Below, piece after piece: positions 1-6,783 of a DNA stretch of 17,311 bases; position 1 is the first letter of the stretch, and every line of letters starts with the position of its first letter. The notes under the pieces are model-generated. The model was not told the origin of the DNA. It saw nothing but the letters and a program-made list of their open reading frames with translations, and searched no databases. Made by a program: the position numbers and the translations under genes. The DNA is from JBEKYD01 sp049509915 (GTDB taxonomy: Bacteria; Acidobacteriota; Terriglobia; Bryobacterales; Bryobacteraceae): NCBI GenBank assembly GCA_049509915.1, contig JBEKZL010000163.1:1-17311 (forward strand), written 5' to 3'.

Positions 1-446
1 GGCGGTTCGTAGCCGGTGAATGCCACCGTCTTGCCATCGGGCGAAAGCGCGTAGCCGGCCAGATTGCCCTTGAAATCGGTCAGCATCTCAGCTTCGCCGC
101 CGGCCACGGCAATGCGGTAGACGTTCATCTTTCCGGAGCGCGGCGACTCAAAGTAGACGTAGCGGCCGTCGGGCGAAAACGCGGGCGCGGTACTGCTCTT
201 TTCGCCGCGCGTCAATTGAACCCGATGGGAGCCGTCCGCATTGGCGAAGAAGATCTGGGTGAGGGTTTCGCTCCGCTCAGGCTCCATGATCGACTGCGTC
301 TCGGTCCATGCGACGCGGTTCCCATCGGGGGACGGAATGACGGCCCCGACGGATTTGAACTGCATCGCGAATTCCGGGGTCCACTCGCCCGGCGCCTGTG
401 CAAAGGCGGTCCCCACGAAGGCCGCGAACAACCATGCTTCACGCAT
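1..446 (-). CDS. Secreted S9-peptidase/TolB-like beta-propeller protein, N-terminal part
   Basis: The reading frame opens with ATG at 446 and runs off the left edge, so only about 148 residues are visible. The N-terminus MREAWLFAAFVGTAFA is a short signal peptide, probably cleaved before QAPGEW, so the product should be exported. Repeated blade motifs follow: IPSPDGNRVAW, then FSPDGRYVYF about 55 residues later, then LSPDGKTVAF. These SPDG blades are typical of the TolB/PD40 propeller that precedes the hydrolase domain in prolyl-oligopeptidase-family (S9) aminopeptidases. Whether a C-terminal Ser-Asp-His hydrolase follows cannot be seen, so a plain propeller protein remains possible. There is no Shine-Dalgarno sequence before the ATG, which is preceded by CCCCCT. 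The gene is divergent from the galactosidase across 107 bp. Confidence 0.85.
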   Translation of the reverse strand, partial: MREAWLFAAFVGTAFAQAPGEWTPEFAMQFKSVGAVIPSPDGNRVAWTETQSIMEPERSETLTQIFFANADGSHRVQLTRGEKSSTAPAFSPDGRYVYFESPRSGKMNVYRIAVAGGEAEMLTDFKGNLAGYALSPDGKTVAFTGYEP

Positions 447-452
447 AGGGGG

Positions 453-482
453 ATGATATGTCACGCGCCATGGAGCGTGCAA
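453..482 (-). promoter_or_regulatory. Candidate promoter of the S9/TolB-like gene (leaderless arrangement)
   Basis: On the minus strand TTGCAC (482-477) and TATCAT (458-453) are separated by 18 bp. TATCAT matches five of six -10 consensus bases; the -35 is weak at three of six. The -10 ends six bases before the ATG at 446, which would put transcription start on or beside the start codon. This agrees with the absence of a ribosome binding site. It is a pattern-based prediction only. Confidence 0.35.
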
Positions 483-521
483 CCGTGGCGTAGACTCTCG
501 GTCCGCGCCACGAAGTGGAGC

Positions 522-527
522 TACAAT
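522..527 (+). promoter_or_regulatory. Candidate -10 box (TACAAT) for the GH27 gene
   Basis: TACAAT matches five of six consensus -10 bases and lies 26 bases before the ATG at 554. It leaves a short leader that contains the AAGGAG ribosome binding site at 543-548. No convincing -35 hexamer is seen at 16-18 bp upstream. Confidence 0.3.
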
Positions 528-553
528 GGCTCGGGACTTCGCAAGGAGCGATC

Positions 554-1723
554 ATGAGACGAAATACTCTTTTTCTGACTGGAATCCTGCTGTCGATTCC
601 CAGCCTGCTGCCCGCCTTGGACAACGGATTGGCGAAAACGCCGCCCATGGGGTGGAACAGTTGGAACAAATTCGGTTGTAAGGTCAACGAAGACGTAATC
701 CGTAAGGCCGCCGACGCGATGGTGGCGTCGGGGATGAAGGACGCAGGCTATCAATACATCGTCATCGACGACTGCTGGCAGGTTTCCCGCGACAACGACG
801 GCAACATCGTTCCCGATGCCAAGACTTTTCCCTCCGGCATCAAGGCGCTGGCGGATTACGTTCATTCCAAGGGCCTGAAGTTCGGCATCTACTCCGACGC
901 CGGCACCAAGACCTGCGCAGGCCGCCCTGCCAGCCGCGGTTACGAATTCCAGGATGCGCGGCAATACGCGGCCTGGGGAGTCGACTACCTCAAATTCGAT
1001 TGGTGCAACACCGGCACGCAGAACGGGCCGGCTTCCTACGCCACCATGCGGGATGCGCTGCTGGCTTCGGGGCGCCCCATCGTGTTCAGCCTCTGCGAGT
1101 GGGGCACCAACAAGCCGTGGCTGTGGGCCGGGGAGGTGGGCAACTTGTGGCGCACCACCGGCGACATCGTGGACAAGTGGGAGGGCAAGGCGGACTGGGG
1201 CGGCCATGGCATGATCGATATCGTCGATCTGCAGGTGGGCCTGGAATCCTATGCCGGTCCGGGGCACTGGAACGATCCGGACATGCTCGAAGTCGGCAAC
1301 GGCGGCATGACCACCACCGAGTACCGTTCGCACTTCAGCCTGTGGTGCATCCTGGCCGCGCCGCTGCTGGCCGGAAACGACATCGGCGATATGAAACCCG
1401 AGATCCGGGAGATCCTCATTAACAAGGAAGTAATCGGGGTGGACCAGGATCCGCTCGGCGCCGAGGGCCGGCGCGTGCGCAAGGACGGCGAGCTGGAAGT
1501 CTGGGCCAAGCAGCTACAAGACGGCAGCCGCGCAGTGGTGCTGCTGAACCGCGGCAGCGGCCAGCAGCCGATCACGGTGAATTGGGAAGACCTGGGATAT
1601 CCATCGCATGTGAACGCCACGGTGCGGGACCTGTGGCAGCATAAAGACCTGGGCGCATTCACCGGCAAATTCTCCGCGCCGGTGCCTTCGCACGGCGTCA
1701 TCATGATCATCGTGCGCCCGTGA
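554..1723 (+). CDS. Secreted GH27 alpha-galactosidase
   Basis: Predicted glycoside hydrolase family 27 enzyme of 389 residues, removing terminal alpha-galactosyl residues (some family members act on beta-L-arabinopyranosides). The start at 554 is chosen because AAGGAG lies five bases upstream and it gives a clean signal peptide (MRRNTLFLTGILLSIPSLLPA), implying export. A TIM barrel follows: TPPMGWNSWNKF near residue 30, IDDCW near 75, YLKFDWC with nucleophile Asp149, WRTTGDI with acid/base Asp204, and GHWNDPDML around 237-245. These assignments follow the known catalytic pair of GH27 enzymes. A C-terminal beta-sandwich of about 90 residues starts after VDQDPLG. The length and both catalytic Asp residues are intact. 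It probably takes part in plant polysaccharide or oligosaccharide use. It stands alone; hemQ follows after 52-61 bp and is functionally unrelated. Confidence 0.95.
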   Translation: MRRNTLFLTGILLSIPSLLPALDNGLAKTPPMGWNSWNKFGCKVNEDVIRKAADAMVASGMKDAGYQYIVIDDCWQVSRDNDGNIVPDAKTFPSGIKALADYVHSKGLKFGIYSDAGTKTCAGRPASRGYEFQDARQYAAWGVDYLKFDWCNTGTQNGPASYATMRDALLASGRPIVFSLCEWGTNKPWLWAGEVGNLWRTTGDIVDKWEGKADWGGHGMIDIVDLQVGLESYAGPGHWNDPDMLEVGNGGMTTTEYRSHFSLWCILAAPLLAGNDIGDMKPEIREILINKEVIGVDQDPLGAEGRRVRKDGELEVWAKQLQDGSRAVVLLNRGSGQQPITVNWEDLGYPSHVNATVRDLWQHKDLGAFTGKFSAPVPSHGVIMIIVRP

Positions 1724-1771
1724 CGGTGGGACGGCAAGAAGTTGCCGGACGCGGAGCGGCTCGGGGCTCCC

Positions 1772-1777
1772 TATAAT
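1772..1777 (+). promoter_or_regulatory. Perfect -10 box (TATAAT) overlapping the first ATG of hemQ
   Basis: TATAAT is a six-of-six match. Its last two bases are the first two of the ATG at 1776, and it ends seven bases before the second in-frame ATG at 1785. A transcript from this box would therefore begin at about 1784-1785, exclude the first ATG and be leaderless. The best -35-like match, TTGCCG at 1742-1747, is 24 bp away, which is too far, so the box may rely on other contacts or be chance. Confidence 0.4.
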
Positions 1778-1784
1778 GAAACGT

Positions 1785-2618
1785 ATGACGCCCGAGACGA
1801 TTGCGACAACGACGCTGCCCGCCGTCCCGCTGACGATGGAGGGAGCCAGCGTGCTGCACGAGATGATGAGATTCCGGCGCGCGGCGTGGCGCGCGCTGAC
1901 GCCTGGCGGGCAAAGAGAAATTCTGGACGAGGCCGCGGCGCGGCTGGGCGAGATGGAGCGCCCGGCGGAGGGCCGGCAGAGCGCGCTGTATTCGCTGCTG
2001 GGCCACAAGGGCGACCTGTTGGCGGTGCACTTCCGGCGCAGCTTTGAAGAGCTGCAGCAAGCGGAGCTGGCCATGGCGCGGCTGAAATTGAGCGATTACC
2101 TTGAGCCGACCGGGTCGTACCTTTCGGTGGTGGAGTTGGGGCTTTACGAATCCACGGCGAAAACTTATGTGGGGTTGGCGGCCAGGGGAATCGAACCGCA
2201 TTCGGAAGAGTGGAAGAAGGAAATCGCGGCCGTGCTGGAACGGCAGAGAAACGCCATGGCGACGCGCTTGTGGCCGGAGATTCCGGCGGCGAAGTATATC
2301 TGCTTCTACCCCATGGACCGGCGGCGGGGCGAGACGGCCAACTGGTACCGGGAAACGATGCCGGAGCGGCAGCGCATGATGAGCGAGCACGGGCTGGTGG
2401 GGCGGCGGTACGCAGGCGAGGTGCGGCAGATCATTACCGGCTCGATCGGTTTCGACGATTGGGAGTGGGGCGTGGACCTGTTCGCCGAGGATCCGCTGGT
2501 GTTTAAGAAGCTGATTTACGAAATGCGCTTCGACGAAGTCAGCGCCGTGTACGCGCTGTTTGGAACGTTCTACGTGGGATTGCGCGTGGCAGCGGCGGAG
2601 CTAGGCGGGATTTTGTAG
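1785..2618 (+). CDS. hemQ: HemQ/ChdC coproheme decarboxylase (chlorite dismutase family)
   Basis: Predicted to convert coproheme to heme b by two oxidative decarboxylations, the last step of the coproporphyrin-dependent heme pathway. It is a cytosolic ferredoxin-like dimeric-barrel family protein. The C-terminal half carries the diagnostic signature. Counting from the ATG at 1776: FYPMDRRR near 177-184 with candidate catalytic Tyr178, NWYRETMPERQRMM, HGLVGR with candidate proximal heme ligand His205, IITGSIGFDDWEWGV around 219-233, and YEMRFDEVSAVYALFG around 248-263. The N-terminal half (PLTMEGASVLHEM) is the weaker conserved lobe. Two ATGs compete, 1776 (280 aa) and 1785 (277 aa). I prefer 1785 because a TATAAT overlaps the earlier one; neither has a Shine-Dalgarno sequence. 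No other heme genes are adjacent. Real chlorite dismutase activity is unlikely given the HemQ-type active-site motifs. Confidence 0.93.
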   Translation: MTPETIATTTLPAVPLTMEGASVLHEMMRFRRAAWRALTPGGQREILDEAAARLGEMERPAEGRQSALYSLLGHKGDLLAVHFRRSFEELQQAELAMARLKLSDYLEPTGSYLSVVELGLYESTAKTYVGLAARGIEPHSEEWKKEIAAVLERQRNAMATRLWPEIPAAKYICFYPMDRRRGETANWYRETMPERQRMMSEHGLVGRRYAGEVRQIITGSIGFDDWEWGVDLFAEDPLVFKKLIYEMRFDEVSAVYALFGTFYVGLRVAAAELGGIL

Positions 2619-2631
2619 GGAGAAGAAATAT

Positions 2632-2663
2632 AGCCACCGATGGACGCCGATGAACACCGATAA
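2632..2663 (+). repeat. Left repeat array: three 10-bp units of the CACCGATGAA type
   Basis: After AGC the unit CACCGATGGA, CGCCGATGAA and CACCGATAAG is read three times in a row with small changes. Reverse-complemented, the array matches the right-hand array at 3025-3046 across both outer edges: AGCCACCGAT at the outside and GAACACCGATAA at the inside. The left copy has one extra 10-bp unit. Confidence 0.8.
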
Positions 2664-2678
2664 GAAACGGAGTCCAGG

Positions 2679-2990
2679 ATGGGCCTCGGAATCGAACTTC
2701 AGGATGAGTTGGGTGGACGGATTGAAGGCATCGAAGACCCCAAGAACCTCCTTGCAGTCCTGCTACCTCCGGTTGAGAAAGGCGGCGCTTACCCGATGCT
2801 GGGGGGAATTGACCCATACGGCGATACGGTTTTCAATCGTCTCTAAGCCCCACGTTTTCTGTCCGAGTGGGCGGACGTTGTTTTTAGCGCACGAACCGAG
2901 CAAGACCGGAAGCTGGTTACGGAGATCGAGAGGCTCGCGCGTCGATGTATCGACGGGGCGCATACGTATTTGAGGTTCGTTGGCGACTGA
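2679..2990 (+). pseudogene. Small hypothetical protein gene broken by an in-frame TAA
   Basis: ATG at 2679 follows a GGAG ribosome binding site (2669-2672). The frame reads MGLGIELQDELGGRIEGI, a hydrophobic stretch LLAVLLPPVEKGG and PYGDTVFNRL, for 55 residues, and hits TAA at 2844-2846. In the same frame it continues for 47 more codons as APRFLSEWADVVF, an Arg/Glu-rich helix (DRKLVTEIERLARRC) and TYLRFVGD, ending at TGA 2988-2990. Both halves have normal soluble-protein composition, and the junction makes sense if the TAA was once CAA (Gln). The whole would be about 103 residues. I do not recognise a named family. Alternatives are a genuine 55-residue product or stop read-through. It lies entirely inside the inverted-repeat island. 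Confidence 0.65.
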
Positions 2991-3024
2991 TCGGTATGCT
3001 ACGTACATCACTGCCCAAATTCAG

Positions 3025-3046
3025 TTATCGGTGTTCATCGGTGGCT
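3025..3046 (-). repeat. Right repeat array: two 10-bp units, inverted relative to the left array
   Basis: Read on the minus strand this is AGCCACCGAT-GAACACCGAT-AA. It is identical to the left array apart from the missing middle unit, giving a 22-bp terminal inverted repeat. It ends 17 bp before the TTG start of trmFO. Confidence 0.8.
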
Positions 3047-3063
3047 CGAATTAGTTCTGACGG

Positions 3064-4410
3064 TTGTTCACATTGCGCAAACCAATCATCATTATCGGCG
3101 GCGGCCTAGCCGGGGCGGAAGCGGCGTGGCGGGTGGCGCGCCGGGGCTGGCGCGCGGTGTTGTACGAGATGCGTCCGGGGAAGCCTACGCCCGCGCACCG
3201 GACCGGCAACCTGGCGGAACTGGTGTGCAGCAATTCGCTCAAATCCGAACAGGAGTCCACCGCGCCCTGGCTGTTGAAGGAAGAATTGCGGCGCATGGAT
3301 TCGCTCTTAATTGCCTCGGCCGCGCGCGCGCGAGTTCCCGGCGGGCACGCACTCACGGTGGACCGGGAGCTGTTCGGGGCGGAGGTGACGGGCGCAATCG
3401 CCGCCGAACCGCTGATTGAATTGCGGCGCGAGGAAGTGAGCGAGGTGCCGGCCGAGGGGATCGCGATTGTGGCGTCCGGTCCGCTGACCAGCGGGGCGCT
3501 GGCGGAATCAATTGGGCGGCTGACCGGTTCCGGGCGATTGTACTTTTACGACAGCATCAGCCCGATTGTGGATGCGGAGACGGTGGATATGGGGATTGCC
3601 TTCTGGGCGTCGCGCTACGGCAAGTCGACCGACGGCACCGCCGATTATCTGAATTGCCCGCTGGACCGGGAACAATACGAGGCTTTCGTGGACGCGGTGC
3701 TGGCGGCACCGGCGGCCACGGCGCACATCGCCGAAGATGCGACGCAGTATTTCGAGGCCTGCCTGCCGATCGAGGAATTGGCGCGCCGCGGACGGGAGAC
3801 GCTGCGTTTCGGCCCCATGAAGCCGATGGGGTTGACGGATCCTCGCACCGGCAGGCGCCCCTACGCGGTGGTGCAGCTTCGGCAGGAGACGGGGCGGGCA
3901 TCCAGCTTCAACCTGGTGGGGTTTCAGAACCACATGAAATTCGGCGACCAGGCGCGCGTGCTGCGGATGATACCGGGCCTCGCGGGCGCCGAGTTTCTGC
4001 GCTATGGGCAAATTCACCGCAACACTTATATCGACGCGCCGGCACTGCTATCGGATACGCTGCAGCTTCGCGCGCGGCCGGAAGTTTTTTTCGCGGGGCA
4101 GATTTCGGGGGTGGAAGGTTACGTGGAAGCGATCGCCACGGGGCTGATGGCGGGGATGCACGCGGCGGCGCTGGCCGCGGGCGTTCAGCCGCGGCCACTA
4201 CCGCGGGCCACGGCGCTGGGCTCGCTGACGCACTACATCTCGGCCGCCGACTGCGGCAACTACCAGCCCGCCAACATTACTTTCGATCTGCTGCCGCAGT
4301 TGGACGAAGCCACGCGCCAGCGGCTGCGAAGGGACAAGAAAGCCCGCCACGCCGAAGTTTGTAGGCGCGCACTGGAGGCGCTGAAAGAGTACAGCCACGC
4401 ACATGTGTGA
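3064..4410 (+). CDS. trmFO: TrmFO: FAD/folate-dependent tRNA uracil-54 C5-methyltransferase
   Basis: Predicted to make m5U54 (ribothymidine) in the T-loop of tRNAs, using methylenetetrahydrofolate as carbon donor and FADH2 as reductant. It has 448 residues, the usual family length. The N-terminus has the dinucleotide-binding motif IIIIGGGLAGAEAAW (8-22). ELVCSNSLKSE places Cys55 and EACLPIEELA places Cys233, matching the two functional cysteines of the family. GPMKPMGLTDPRTGRRPYAVVQLRQE (split by ordinary residues, 250-275) and FFAGQISGVEGYVEA (342-356) are also diagnostic. An in-frame TGA at 3058 and the lack of any ATG force a TTG start at 3064, or at 3073 just before the flavin motif; neither has a good ribosome binding site. 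The upstream sequence is the end of the repeat island, which may have replaced the original start region. The 3' end overlaps xerC by eight bases. Confidence 0.96.
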   Translation: MFTLRKPIIIIGGGLAGAEAAWRVARRGWRAVLYEMRPGKPTPAHRTGNLAELVCSNSLKSEQESTAPWLLKEELRRMDSLLIASAARARVPGGHALTVDRELFGAEVTGAIAAEPLIELRREEVSEVPAEGIAIVASGPLTSGALAESIGRLTGSGRLYFYDSISPIVDAETVDMGIAFWASRYGKSTDGTADYLNCPLDREQYEAFVDAVLAAPAATAHIAEDATQYFEACLPIEELARRGRETLRFGPMKPMGLTDPRTGRRPYAVVQLRQETGRASSFNLVGFQNHMKFGDQARVLRMIPGLAGAEFLRYGQIHRNTYIDAPALLSDTLQLRARPEVFFAGQISGVEGYVEAIATGLMAGMHAAALAAGVQPRPLPRATALGSLTHYISAADCGNYQPANITFDLLPQLDEATRQRLRRDKKARHAEVCRRALEALKEYSHAHV

Positions 4411-5326
4411 GTTGGAACAGGCAATCGGCCGATATCTGGACGAGTTGGTGCGAGACGGTTCGTCGCCGGAAACGCTTAGGGCGTATGAGGGCGACCTGCG
4501 CCAGTTTCTGGAGTTTCTATCACCGCCCGGTCTGGAGCCGCCGGCGCCGGCGGCGATCGATCTGCTGACGCTGCGCGAGTGGATGCTGTGGCTGTATGGG
4601 AAGCACCTGAACGCGGTCAGCATCCGCCGCAAGCTGGCCGCGGTGCGGGGGCTGTTTCGTTTTCTGCATCGCGAGGGAGTGGTGGCCGCCAACCTGGCAC
4701 GACTGCTGCGCACGCCCAAAGTGCCACAAAAGCTGCCCGAGGTGCCGACGCCGGAAAAGACCAACGAGCTGCTGAACGCGGTGGCGGCGGATAAGCTGGA
4801 GCGTCCCTTTCCGGCGCGCGACCGCGCCATCTTCGAAGTGCTGTACGGCTGTGGCGTGCGGGTGAGCGAGCTGGCGGGATTAAACCTGGAGGACATCGAC
4901 CGTACGGAGCACTGGATGCGGGTGCGCGGCAAGGGCCGCAAGGAACGGCAGGTGCCGCTGCCGCGGCAGGCGGCCGAAGCGGTCGAGCGGTACCTGGGCG
5001 AGCGGCCGGTGGTGCGCGACGAAGCGGCGGTATTTCTGAACCACCGTGGCGCGCGCCTGACCACGCGGGGCATTCACGGCATGGTGAAGTTCTACGCCAC
5101 GCATTTAGGACAGGACTCGTCGCTTCACCCACACACCTTCCGGCACGCTTACGCCACGCACCTTTTGGCGGATGGCGCGGACCTGCGCGCGATTCAGGAG
5201 TTGCTGGGGCACGCGCGGCTTTCGACCACGCAGAAATATACGCAAGTGGCGCTGACGGATCTGATGGCGGTGTACGACCGCGCGCACCCGAAATCGCGAG
5301 CGAAGCGCGATTCGACCGGAACATGA
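4403..5326 (+). CDS. xerC: XerC/XerD-type tyrosine recombinase
   Basis: Site-specific tyrosine recombinase of 307 residues, the usual Xer size. It is predicted to resolve chromosome dimers at dif together with a partner Xer protein. The N-terminal SAM-like core-binding domain covers about 3-95 (SPETLRAYEGDLRQFLEFL). The catalytic set is complete: Arg153 (GCGVRVSEL), Lys177 (RGKGRKER), His244 and Arg247 (HPHTFRHAYATH), His270 (LLGHARLST) and nucleophile Tyr279 (QKYTQV). It starts inside trmFO (ATGTGTGA) and ends inside the transporter start (ATGA). The trmFO-xerC order also occurs in Bacillus (gid-codV), which favours a housekeeping Xer over a phage or integron integrase. XerC rather than XerD is chosen from that context; sequence alone does not settle it. 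Confidence 0.9.
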   Translation: MCELEQAIGRYLDELVRDGSSPETLRAYEGDLRQFLEFLSPPGLEPPAPAAIDLLTLREWMLWLYGKHLNAVSIRRKLAAVRGLFRFLHREGVVAANLARLLRTPKVPQKLPEVPTPEKTNELLNAVAADKLERPFPARDRAIFEVLYGCGVRVSELAGLNLEDIDRTEHWMRVRGKGRKERQVPLPRQAAEAVERYLGERPVVRDEAAVFLNHRGARLTTRGIHGMVKFYATHLGQDSSLHPHTFRHAYATHLLADGADLRAIQELLGHARLSTTQKYTQVALTDLMAVYDRAHPKSRAKRDSTGT

Positions 5327-6657
5327 TCACCGTGCGATGGCGCGAGTTGCGGCGCGAAATCGCGCCCACGCTGCGGATGGGCGTGCCGCTGGCGCTGGCC
5401 GAGCTGGGATGGATGGCCATGGGGGTGGTGGACATCGTGATGGCCGGCCGGTTGGGCGCCGCGGCGATGGGCGCCGGCAGCCTGGCGACAATGCTGTTCT
5501 ACCCCATCGCCATTTGCGGCACCGGCCTGCTGTTGGGCATGGATACCCTGACGGCCCAGGCTTATGGCGCGGGCAAGCCGGAAGATGCCCGGCGCGCGCT
5601 GGCCAATGGCTGCTGGCTGGCGCTCGCGTTGACCCCGCTGGTGGCGCTATCGATCTTGGGCTTGATTCCGCTATTGAGAATGGCCCAGGTGCAGCCACGG
5701 GTGCTGGAGCTGTGCGTACGGTATTTGAAAGCGCTGGTGTGGGGGCTGCCGCTGCTGCTGTTCTATTCGGCGTTTCGCCGCTACCTGCAGGCGGTGGATG
5801 TTGTCAAGCCGGTGACGTTCGCGCTGGTGAGCGCCAACCTGGTGAACCTGGCGGGCAACTGGGTGTTGATGTTCGGGCATTGGGGCGCGCCGGCGATGGG
5901 GCTGGAAGGCTCCGGGTGGTCGACCTCGATTGCGCGAGGGTATATGGCCGCCGTTCTGCTGGGGACCGTATGGTGGCGCGAGCGCGGGGCGGGCCGGTTC
6001 CCCTGGCGGCCGCGGTGGAACCTGGTGCGAAGGCTGGCAATGCTGGGGCTGCCGGCAGCGCTGCAGATTCTGTTTGAAGGCGCGGTCTTCGGCATCGTGA
6101 CGGTGCTGGCGGCGCGGTTGGACGAAGCCTCGCTGGCGGCGCACAGCCTGGCCATCAACGTGGTTTCGACGACCTATATGGTGCCGCTGGGGGTGAGCTC
6201 GGCGGCGGCCGTGCGGGTAGGCCAAGCGATCGGGGCGCGGGATTACCGGGGAGCGGCGGCGCGGGGATGGGCGGCGCTGCTGGTGAGCGGGGGGTTCATG
6301 GCGGCCTGCGGAGTAGGGCTGTGGACGGCGCCGCGCACGATCGTCCGCTGGTATACCGGCGACCCGGCGGTGCTCTCGACCGGAGCCCTGCTGCTGGGCA
6401 TCGCGGCATTTTTCGAGCTCTTCGACGGGCTGCAGGTCACGGCCACTGGAGCGCTGCGCGGCCTGGGCGATACGCACACGGCGATGCTGGCGCACCTGGC
6501 TGGTTACTGGGTGGTAGGTCTACCGGTGGCTTATGTTTTGTGCTTCCCGATGGGATGGGGCGCGGCGGGGATTTGGGTAGGGCTGAGCGCCGCGCTGATT
6601 CTGATCGGCCTCATCCTGGTCCCGGCGTGGCATCGGCGCGCGAGCCGGGCGGGTTAG
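5323..6657 (+). CDS. MATE-family (NorM-type) multidrug/cation efflux transporter
   Basis: Inner-membrane antiporter of 444 residues with about twelve predicted helices, exporting organic cations in exchange for Na+ or H+. Typical motifs are PLALAELGWMAMGVVDIVMAGRLG (split here across helix 1, 22-45), FRRYLQAVDVVKP (151-163), PLGVSSAAAVRVGQAIGA (288-305) and GALRGLGDT (376-384). The three acidic residues known to matter in NorM of Vibrio cholerae have counterparts: Asp37 in helix 1, Glu252 in helix 7 (LFEGAV) and Asp368 in helix 10 (LFDGLQ). The ATG overlaps the xerC stop as ATGA and has only a weak ribosome binding site, so translation is probably coupled to xerC. Substrate is unknown. It ends 126 bp before the convergent receiver gene, and no clear terminator lies between. 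Confidence 0.93.
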   Translation: MITVRWRELRREIAPTLRMGVPLALAELGWMAMGVVDIVMAGRLGAAAMGAGSLATMLFYPIAICGTGLLLGMDTLTAQAYGAGKPEDARRALANGCWLALALTPLVALSILGLIPLLRMAQVQPRVLELCVRYLKALVWGLPLLLFYSAFRRYLQAVDVVKPVTFALVSANLVNLAGNWVLMFGHWGAPAMGLEGSGWSTSIARGYMAAVLLGTVWWRERGAGRFPWRPRWNLVRRLAMLGLPAALQILFEGAVFGIVTVLAARLDEASLAAHSLAINVVSTTYMVPLGVSSAAAVRVGQAIGARDYRGAAARGWAALLVSGGFMAACGVGLWTAPRTIVRWYTGDPAVLSTGALLLGIAAFFELFDGLQVTATGALRGLGDTHTAMLAHLAGYWVVGLPVAYVLCFPMGWGAAGIWVGLSAALILIGLILVPAWHRRASRAG

Positions 6658-6783
6658 GCCGATTCGGGCCGCGGCGCGGGGACCTGAAAATCGCGCGGTG
6701 GTTTGTGGCTGGTGGCGCACCAGGGCGGCACGGGCGCCGACCGCTGCAGGATCCGGCGCGCGGCGGGTATGGTGGATTTGGCG

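Larger units (their letters stand above)
2632..3046. mobile_element. Small inverted-repeat-bounded island (MITE-like or gene cassette)
   Basis: This 415-bp segment between hemQ and trmFO is bounded by related inverted arrays of a 10-bp unit (2632-2663 and 3025-3046). It contains a single decayed small gene. Base composition is visibly less GC-rich than the genes on both sides. It carries no transposase, and no clear target-site duplication is seen outside the repeats (left flank ends AAATAT, right flank begins CGAATT). It could be a non-autonomous mobile element, or a small gene cassette carried with flanking repeats. Movement is inferred from structure only. Confidence 0.5.

Noticed and set aside
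521..1333. Open frame of 270 codons antisense to the GH27 gene
   Set aside because: The GH27 frame has intact catalytic motifs, signal peptide and ribosome binding site; the antisense frame has none.
1732..1747. CGGCAA-GAAG-TTGCCG hairpin after the GH27 stop as an intrinsic terminator
   Set aside because: Good stem and position, but it is followed by GACGCGG rather than a T-run; it may still be an RNA 3'-end stem.
2650..2973. Uninterrupted 107-codon frame inside the repeat island
   Set aside because: It starts within the repeat array and gives a composition (many Arg, Ser, Trp) unlike a natural protein. The frame starting at 2679 reads sensibly on both sides of its single stop and has a ribosome binding site.
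2980..3009. Promoter for trmFO inside the right end of the island (TTGGCG ... TACATC)
   Set aside because: The -35 matches four and the -10 only three of six consensus bases, which is within chance.
4403..5326. Integron or phage integrase marking a genomic island
   Set aside because: Size, the full Xer catalytic set and translational coupling to trmFO fit a housekeeping Xer protein. No att-like repeats or phage genes are near.
6658..6783. Bidirectional terminator between the convergent transporter and receiver genes
   Set aside because: A perfect CTGGTG/CACCAG stem exists at 6709-6723, but the loop is only three bases and no T-run follows on either strand.
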